64,000 nucleotides of DNA from Candidatus Nitrosotenuis cloacae (GTDB lineage Archaea > Thermoproteota > Nitrososphaeria > Nitrososphaerales > Nitrosopumilaceae). Both the position numbers and the translations under genes were made by a program. Below, in pieces: positions 60,447-64,000 of this stretch; the stretch's first letter is position 1, and the number at the start of each line of letters is the position of its first letter. Location of the stretch: assembly GCF_026768455.1 (NCBI RefSeq), contig NZ_JAPPVQ010000006.1:62001-126000 (forward strand), written 5' to 3'. Under the pieces are notes generated by a model. The model ran no database searches and was not told where the DNA came from. It saw only the letters and a list, made by a program, of their open reading frames with translations.

Positions 60447-60520
60447 CCTCCCACGCGTAATGCATTCATCAACTCGACATACGTAGAAATAGTGTTTTTT
60501 CAGTATGTCATTACAAGTCT

Positions 60521-61384
60521 TTGGACAAATCAAAAGTATTTGCAGAAGCCCGTCGCGCTGCGTGGCTTTCGGTCTGGACGTTATTTGGAATAGGCATAGC
60601 TGAAGTCACGATATCGATATACACAGGAAGCCTGACCCTGTTTGCGGACGGTCTTGACTCCATGGCAGATTCCTTGGTGTCGTTTATAGTCTGGTTTGGA
60701 ATCAGAATGCTGCACAAGCCAAAAAGCAGACTCTTCCACTTTGGCTATGCAAAAATAGAAAGCTTTGCGGCATTTGTGGCGGCAATAATTATTGCGATAC
60801 TTGGGATCTTCATCATTTATCATGCGTACGAGAGAATCATACACCCAACTGAGACTACGCATCCTGAAATTACAATGATTACACTGCTTGCGGCGGGCTG
60901 CGTCTCGTTGCACCGCGCATTCAGAGTAAGAAAGATTGCCAAAAAACACAACCTCATATCACTTAACCTAGATGCAAAAAACTCCATAAAAGACGGCTCT
61001 GCATCATTTGTCGGATTCGCAAGCGTCCTTGCAGGATATTTCGGTGTTCCCTACATGGACTCGATAGGCGGTATCATAATAGCAATTTACATATTCTTTA
61101 TGGCGTATACTGCAATTCGGGAATCTGCACTAGTACTGCTTGACGCAATAAAAAATCCGGAACTACAAGACGGTATAACAAAGTTTGTCGAAGAGAAATT
61201 TCAGATTAATGTAAACGATGTGCTGCTCAGGCCAATGGGACATGCATTGTCGATTCAGGTCCACATCCTACTTGACAGGAACATGACGCTTGACAAGGTA
61301 GATGTCATAGTAAACACAATGCAGAAGGCAATCGCAGAAAAATTTGAAGCAGAAGAGATACTCATAATCCCGGAACCAAAATAG
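60521..61384 (+). CDS. Cation diffusion facilitator (CDF) metal transporter
   Basis: A 287-residue inner-membrane antiporter exporting Zn2+, Co2+, Fe2+ or similar metals in exchange for protons. TTG start at 60521. Six membrane helices. The metal site is visible as DGLDSMADSL in TM2 (two Asp) and SIKDGSASFVGF in TM5; the second helix pair has HFGYAKIESFAAFVAAI. The cytosolic C-terminal domain (HALSIQVHILLDRNM and VDVIVNTMQKAI) completes the CDF layout. Confidence 0.93.
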   Translation: MDKSKVFAEARRAAWLSVWTLFGIGIAEVTISIYTGSLTLFADGLDSMADSLVSFIVWFGIRMLHKPKSRLFHFGYAKIESFAAFVAAIIIAILGIFIIYHAYERIIHPTETTHPEITMITLLAAGCVSLHRAFRVRKIAKKHNLISLNLDAKNSIKDGSASFVGFASVLAGYFGVPYMDSIGGIIIAIYIFFMAYTAIRESALVLLDAIKNPELQDGITKFVEEKFQINVNDVLLRPMGHALSIQVHILLDRNMTLDKVDVIVNTMQKAIAEKFEAEEILIIPEPK

Positions 61385-61435
61385 TTAAAATCAGATACTA
61401 TTGCGATCTGTAATGAATAAAAAATCATCCGGATT

Positions 61436-61885
61436 CTAATAGAATCCTAGGATGAATTTGTATCGCATTATCTCTGGCCAGCTACTTCCATTCAATTTTC
61501 CTTGCTTTGAATCAAGTATTTTTTGTGCCGCTTCGTGCGTCTGAGTGATCTTGTATCCCATAGTGTTACCATTCTTTGCTTTCATTACTGCGCCATAGTG
61601 GGAACATTCTCCTTTTGGAATTACCTTGTGTACTCCCTGATACAGTATCTCTGTGTCTGAACTAAGGACAACTTCTGCAATTGCTAGGCTGTGATCGTCT
61701 GCACATACTTTGATCAGGTACTTCCACCAAGTGGATTTTCCAGGCATGGGTTCAACAATCCTTTCTTTTACATACTTGAAATTAGATTGATTAGCCTCAT
61801 AACTCACAGCCTCTATCTGCTGATTTGCTGTAAAGACGCTCGTAAATAATGCCGCAAAAAGCCCTATTGCTACTATTTTTTTCAT
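61436..61885 (-). CDS. Secreted protein of unknown function
   Basis: A 149-residue exported protein with a signal peptide (IVAIGLFAALFTSVFTA, cleavage near residue 20). One Cys pair (VCADD and GECSHYG) could form a disulfide. The mature region KVCADDHSLAIAEVVLSSDTEILYQGVHKVIPKGE is beta-rich. It shares a TAATG overlap with the gene above it, so they are translationally coupled. Base composition is AT-richer than most of the window. Confidence 0.65.
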   Translation of the reverse strand: MKKIVAIGLFAALFTSVFTANQQIEAVSYEANQSNFKYVKERIVEPMPGKSTWWKYLIKVCADDHSLAIAEVVLSSDTEILYQGVHKVIPKGECSHYGAVMKAKNGNTMGYKITQTHEAAQKILDSKQGKLNGSSWPEIMRYKFILGFY

Positions 61886-62226
61886 TAGATTTTCACCTCC
61901 ATACGATTTGAGTTTGTCAAATGATTGTCATCCACTAAGCTCCTGCACATCGCATGTGAAGTCCTGATCTCAAAGTTACAGTTTTGACACGATCTAACTA
62001 CTGACCTCTTGCACACAATACATGATGCCAACTGAATTAACGCGCCGTCACAATAATCGCATGCGTATAACAATCGCTTCATCACATTTTGATATTCATT
62101 TAGCGTGGAACCAAAGGAATGTGAGTAAACCGATTGACAACTTCCGGTTTCTTTTCCAATATCTTTGTAATTCATACTATGTAAACTACAATTTATTATT
62201 AGACAATAGCTAACCGTTTGCGGCAT
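61885..62226 (-). CDS. Cys-rich zinc-binding-like protein
   Basis: A 113-residue frame from ATG 62226; ATG 62175 (MNYKDIGKE) is an alternative. The second half holds CDYCDGALIQLASCIVCKRSVVRSCQNCNFEI and a final CRS, giving three CxxC pairs for one or two zinc ions, in a pattern similar to the 64-residue gene at 63080. The ATG at 62226 lies inside the repeated GGCATGCC palindrome, consistent with a leaderless start there. It is coupled (TAATG) to the secreted gene 61436-61885. Confidence 0.55.
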   Translation of the reverse strand: MPQTVSYCLIINCSLHSMNYKDIGKETGSCQSVYSHSFGSTLNEYQNVMKRLLYACDYCDGALIQLASCIVCKRSVVRSCQNCNFEIRTSHAMCRSLVDDNHLTNSNRMEVKI

Positions 62227-62231
62227 GCCTT
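62221..62231. repeat. Repeated palindromic motif CGGCATGCCTT, copy 1
   Basis: The 8-bp palindrome GGCATGCC in the context CGGCATGCCTT. A TATA-like TTTATTAT lies about 25 nt upstream on the plus strand (62192-62199), and a minus-strand TATA-like tract (TATTAATT, 62238-62245) also lies nearby. The ATG of the Cys-rich gene is inside it. Confidence 0.45.
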
Positions 62232-62278
62232 TGACTCAATTAATACAAACAAATCCTATACTGTAGTTGCAATACAAT

Positions 62279-62878
62279 CTACATCAGTTGTAGTTTCTTC
62301 AATTTGAGAGCTCTTTCTTGATCAAAGCTCTTTACATATTCGATTTGTATACTGGATGGAGATTTTGCGTTTATCTCGGCTCTAAATAGAGTACACTTTC
62401 CACTTTGTAATGCTGTATTTGAGTATCCTACATATCTGTCTCCATCAGATCTGATCAAAAATTGTGAGCCCTGCATTGCTTTGTTTGAGCACACTTCAAA
62501 TTTTACAATGTGTTTTAGCTTTCCTATTGGAGATTTTCCAAGTATGTTTACATTCACCTGCGTAGATTCCGATTGTTGTTCTTTTACATGTAATGAGTCA
62601 AAGTACTTGTCCACTTTGCCTTTTCCAACAAAATTCCAGTGAGGATTCTTGTACAGTTTTATGCAATCTATGATGTTGGTCCTTTTATCGTATTTTTCTC
62701 TGAATTTTGTTTCTCCAATTTCTTTGTATATGTCGTATAGTATTATGCAGTTTTGCTGTTCCAGCCTTGTTTTTTGCTGGCCAAAAGCATCCTGGTTAAA
62801 CAACACAGAAAACATCACCATGGCACTGACTGTTATCATGACTATACAGTTTCTTGAAATTACGCCTGAGAGTACCAT
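62279..62878 (-). CDS. Secreted protein related to the N-terminal domain of the 12339 protein
   Basis: A 199-residue exported protein; signal peptide to about residue 33 (VLFNQDAFGQ). Residues 43-95 (NCIILYDIYKEIGETKFREKY, then DCIKLYKNPHW) align in spacing of Cys, TKF and CI-x-LY/MY with residues 32-80 of the secreted protein at 12339-13415. The C-terminal half is a beta domain (FEVCSNKAMQGSQFLIRSDGDRYVGYSN) with extra Cys. Function unknown. Confidence 0.65.
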   Translation of the reverse strand: MVLSGVISRNCIVMITVSAMVMFSVLFNQDAFGQQKTRLEQQNCIILYDIYKEIGETKFREKYDKRTNIIDCIKLYKNPHWNFVGKGKVDKYFDSLHVKEQQSESTQVNVNILGKSPIGKLKHIVKFEVCSNKAMQGSQFLIRSDGDRYVGYSNTALQSGKCTLFRAEINAKSPSSIQIEYVKSFDQERALKLKKLQLM

Positions 62879-62884
62879 TTTACC

Positions 62885-63061
62885 TCAAAAAAAAGTGGAA
62901 CACAAACCATTGATAGTCGATGATTTCCAGATACTTAACGAAGGTAGGATTGAAGACACATTCGTTTCGGAATCGGGCATGTCTGGGGGAATTGTCCGGT
63001 TTGTGTTCACAATTTCGTTACTTGATGATGTTATTAGTGCATAATTGCTGATCTGCGGCAT
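62885..63061 (-). CDS. Low-confidence 58-residue ORF
   Basis: Frame ATG 63061 to TGA 62885, ending 7 bp before the start of the secreted gene at 62279-62878. The ATG sits in the second GGCATGCC palindrome, as does that of the Cys-rich gene at 62226, and the first ten codons resemble that gene (MPQISNYALI versus MPQTVSYCLI). The rest is Ser/Thr/Asn-rich and looks like non-coding translation. It may be a decayed duplicate leader. Confidence 0.2.
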   Translation of the reverse strand: MPQISNYALITSSSNEIVNTNRTIPPDMPDSETNVSSILPSLSIWKSSTINGLCSTFF

Positions 63062-63066
63062 GCCTT
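63056..63066. repeat. Repeated palindromic motif CGGCATGCCTT, copy 2
   Basis: Identical 11-bp word to the copies at 62221 and 63328. TTATTAG begins 25 bp upstream at 63031. Read on the minus strand, the sequence after the palindrome (GCAGATCAGCAATTATGCAC) resembles that of copy 1. Confidence 0.45.
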
Positions 63067-63079
63067 CCTGTATGATGAA

Positions 63080-63274
63080 TTAAACAAACTGTTCCATCTT
63101 CCTTGTACTGATCATCTGAATGAACTCGAGATCATAAAAGCACGAGTAATGAAAATGTTCCAAGGTCTTATGGCCGCACTTGATGCATATCCTCTGTATG
63201 TCTTTTCTGCATTGCGAGCACAACGCACACACCATTTGTCTATTTCCACACTTTCTACAATGTTCGTCAGGCAT
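63080..63274 (-). CDS. 64-residue Cys-rich protein
   Basis: ATG 63274. Seven Cys pairs or singles in order: CRKCGNRQMVCALCSQCRKDIQRICIKCGHKTLEHFHYSCFYDLEF. This is a zinc-ribbon/knuckle repeat of about 12 residues that also appears in the protein at 61885. Likely binds two or more zinc ions. No family known to me. Confidence 0.6.
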   Translation of the reverse strand: MPDEHCRKCGNRQMVCALCSQCRKDIQRICIKCGHKTLEHFHYSCFYDLEFIQMISTRKMEQFV

Positions 63275-63327
63275 TTCTTTTCAATATCATATCGTGATAA
63301 CATTATAAAATAACAGGTGCTACACTA

Positions 63328-63338
63328 CGGCATGCCTT
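63328..63338. repeat. Repeated palindromic motif CGGCATGCCTT, copy 3
   Basis: Same 11-bp word. TTATAAAATA lies about 22-25 nt upstream (63303-63312), and the first ATG of the terminal gene (63332) is inside the palindrome. Confidence 0.45.
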
Positions 63339-64000
63339 CTATAATTATTTACGGTAATATGCAATCATACAAAACATACATTCTCCCAAAAGCAAAGAAA
63401 CTTTTTGGAAGTTACTCGTTTAGAAGAAAATCAACAATAAAACATCACAAAAATGTCCAAAAAATGCTGGAAATTCTTGCACTAAATGGCCCACTGACCA
63501 CATGGGGAATGGCAAAGGTGGATTACCAAAATGACATTTCTGGAATAAGGACAAAGGAAAAAGACTACCGAAGATTGCTTAAGGGAAGAAAAGATCGTGG
63601 AAAACACTCTCCGGGAGTTTTAGATGTGGGACTGGTAGTTGTTGATGGAAAGAACTACGAAAGAGGTCCATCTGATATATACCGACTATCGTTGCATGGG
63701 ATATTGTACTGCTTGGATGTATTGGATCTGACAAACAAAGAAATCGATGTAATGGCCAGCAAGTATTCCGACGTACTTCCGTGGCTGTTTGGTAGGTGGA
63801 ACCATATAAAATCCGTAATAGGTAACGATGTCTACCGCCTAAAGACACTGGCCGGAGGAATCTTTGTTGACAACATTCAGGTAACAAAAATGACAAAATT
63901 CCCGGTATTTGAACTACTGACATATCTTTCGATAAAATACCAGAACAATTTTGAATCAATCAAGGAAAATGATCTCTCTGATCAGATCTCGTGTTGGTTC
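63332..64000 (+). CDS. Partial gene: unrecognised protein with possible winged-helix N-terminus
   Basis: Runs off the right edge; at least 223 residues from ATG 63332 (ATG 63359 possible). Residues about 38-100 resemble a winged helix: HHKNVQKMLEILALNGPLTTWGMAK, then DYRRLLKGRKDRGKHSPGVLDVGLVV. The next part is alpha/beta (IYRLSLHGILYCLDVLDLTNKEIDVMASKYSDVLPWLFGRW). Accessory transcription-regulator-like proteins of this kind occur in multiple copies in thaumarchaeal genomes; that is general knowledge, not shown here. The AT-rich composition fits the accessory stretch. Confidence 0.6.
   Translation, partial: MPSIIIYGNMQSYKTYILPKAKKLFGSYSFRRKSTIKHHKNVQKMLEILALNGPLTTWGMAKVDYQNDISGIRTKEKDYRRLLKGRKDRGKHSPGVLDVGLVVVDGKNYERGPSDIYRLSLHGILYCLDVLDLTNKEIDVMASKYSDVLPWLFGRWNHIKSVIGNDVYRLKTLAGGIFVDNIQVTKMTKFPVFELLTYLSIKYQNNFESIKENDLSDQISCWF

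Noticed and set aside
62649-63044. Plus-strand ORF of 131 codons opposite the secreted gene
   Set aside because: Most of it is antisense to a better supported secreted gene. The tail after 62880 looks somewhat protein-like, but it has no own start, so a gene fragment is possible but not supported.
1-64000. Search for CRISPR arrays, transposases, integrases and phage genes
   Set aside because: No regularly spaced direct repeats and no DDE/tyrosine/serine recombinase signatures were recognised in the reading frames. The only repeats are short palindromes and the ORBs.

Overview
The window is chromosomal DNA from an archaeon, most probably an ammonia-oxidising Nitrososphaerota (Thaumarchaeota) of the Nitrosopumilales type. 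The evidence is the gene content. It holds Orc1/Cdc6 and the PolD small subunit, glycerol-1-phosphate dehydrogenase, RpoL-TFS-PCNA, a Thr-type proteasome beta subunit, the KH/beta-CASP factor aCPSF1, Cdc48, SepF, cobalamin genes including BluB, many cupredoxin-like or PEF-type secreted proteins, and two tRNA genes with archaeal features. I saw no amo, ure or 3HP/4HB genes, so the assignment rests on style and families rather than on a diagnostic operon.

Layout. 0-1 kb: the tail of a winged-helix gene, an AbrB-type regulator and a small HTH-like gene. About 0.87-1.28 kb: a probable replication origin with two identical ORB-type repeats, a cluster of GTTAAC words and an AT-rich tract, directly before orc1/cdc6. 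PolD DP1 converges on cdc6. 4-9.6 kb: secreted and membrane proteins, CbiE, a cyclophilin fusion, DoxX and a methyltransferase. 9.7-21.7 kb: core housekeeping genes (M24 peptidase, PP-loop tRNA-thiolation-type enzyme, SepF, aCPSF1-PsmB, G1P dehydrogenase, FKBP, aminotransferase, NadM, RtcA, CopD-like protein). 21.7-22.8 kb: tRNA-Val(GAC), bluB and an intron-containing tRNA-Arg(CCU). 23-33 kb: small regulators, secreted proteins, a PfkB kinase, a cupredoxin, a dUTPase, a free-standing MtrA-like protein coupled to a DegT aminotransferase, and TyrRS. 33.7-38.9 kb: a long minus-strand block rpoL-tfs-pcn-lysC-secreted protein-cbiH. 39-50 kb: phosphatase, AmrS, cyclase, Lrp-like RAM protein, class V aminotransferase, ferredoxin, Hsp20-Cdc48 and NDH-2. 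50.2-51.5 kb: a run of mini-proteins, several of them zinc fingers. 51.5-61.4 kb: Ig/TPR secreted protein, Lys-rich secreted protein, GNAT, XPD/DinG-like helicase, P5C dehydrogenase, secreted beta-propeller and CDF transporter. 61.4-64 kb: an AT-richer accessory stretch of small Cys-rich and secreted proteins with a thrice-repeated palindromic promoter motif.

How it fits together. The left end is a replication-initiation neighbourhood, and a sliding-clamp/transcription operon lies further right. Cobalamin synthesis is spread over separate loci (cbiE, cbiH, bluB), with a solitary corrinoid-binding MtrA-like protein. Protein quality control is represented by PsmB, Cdc48, Hsp20 and three peptidyl-prolyl isomerases. 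Many genes begin with TTG or GTG about 25 nt after a TATA-like box, which suggests leaderless transcripts. Function calls come from motif recognition in the translated sequence only; no database search was run.
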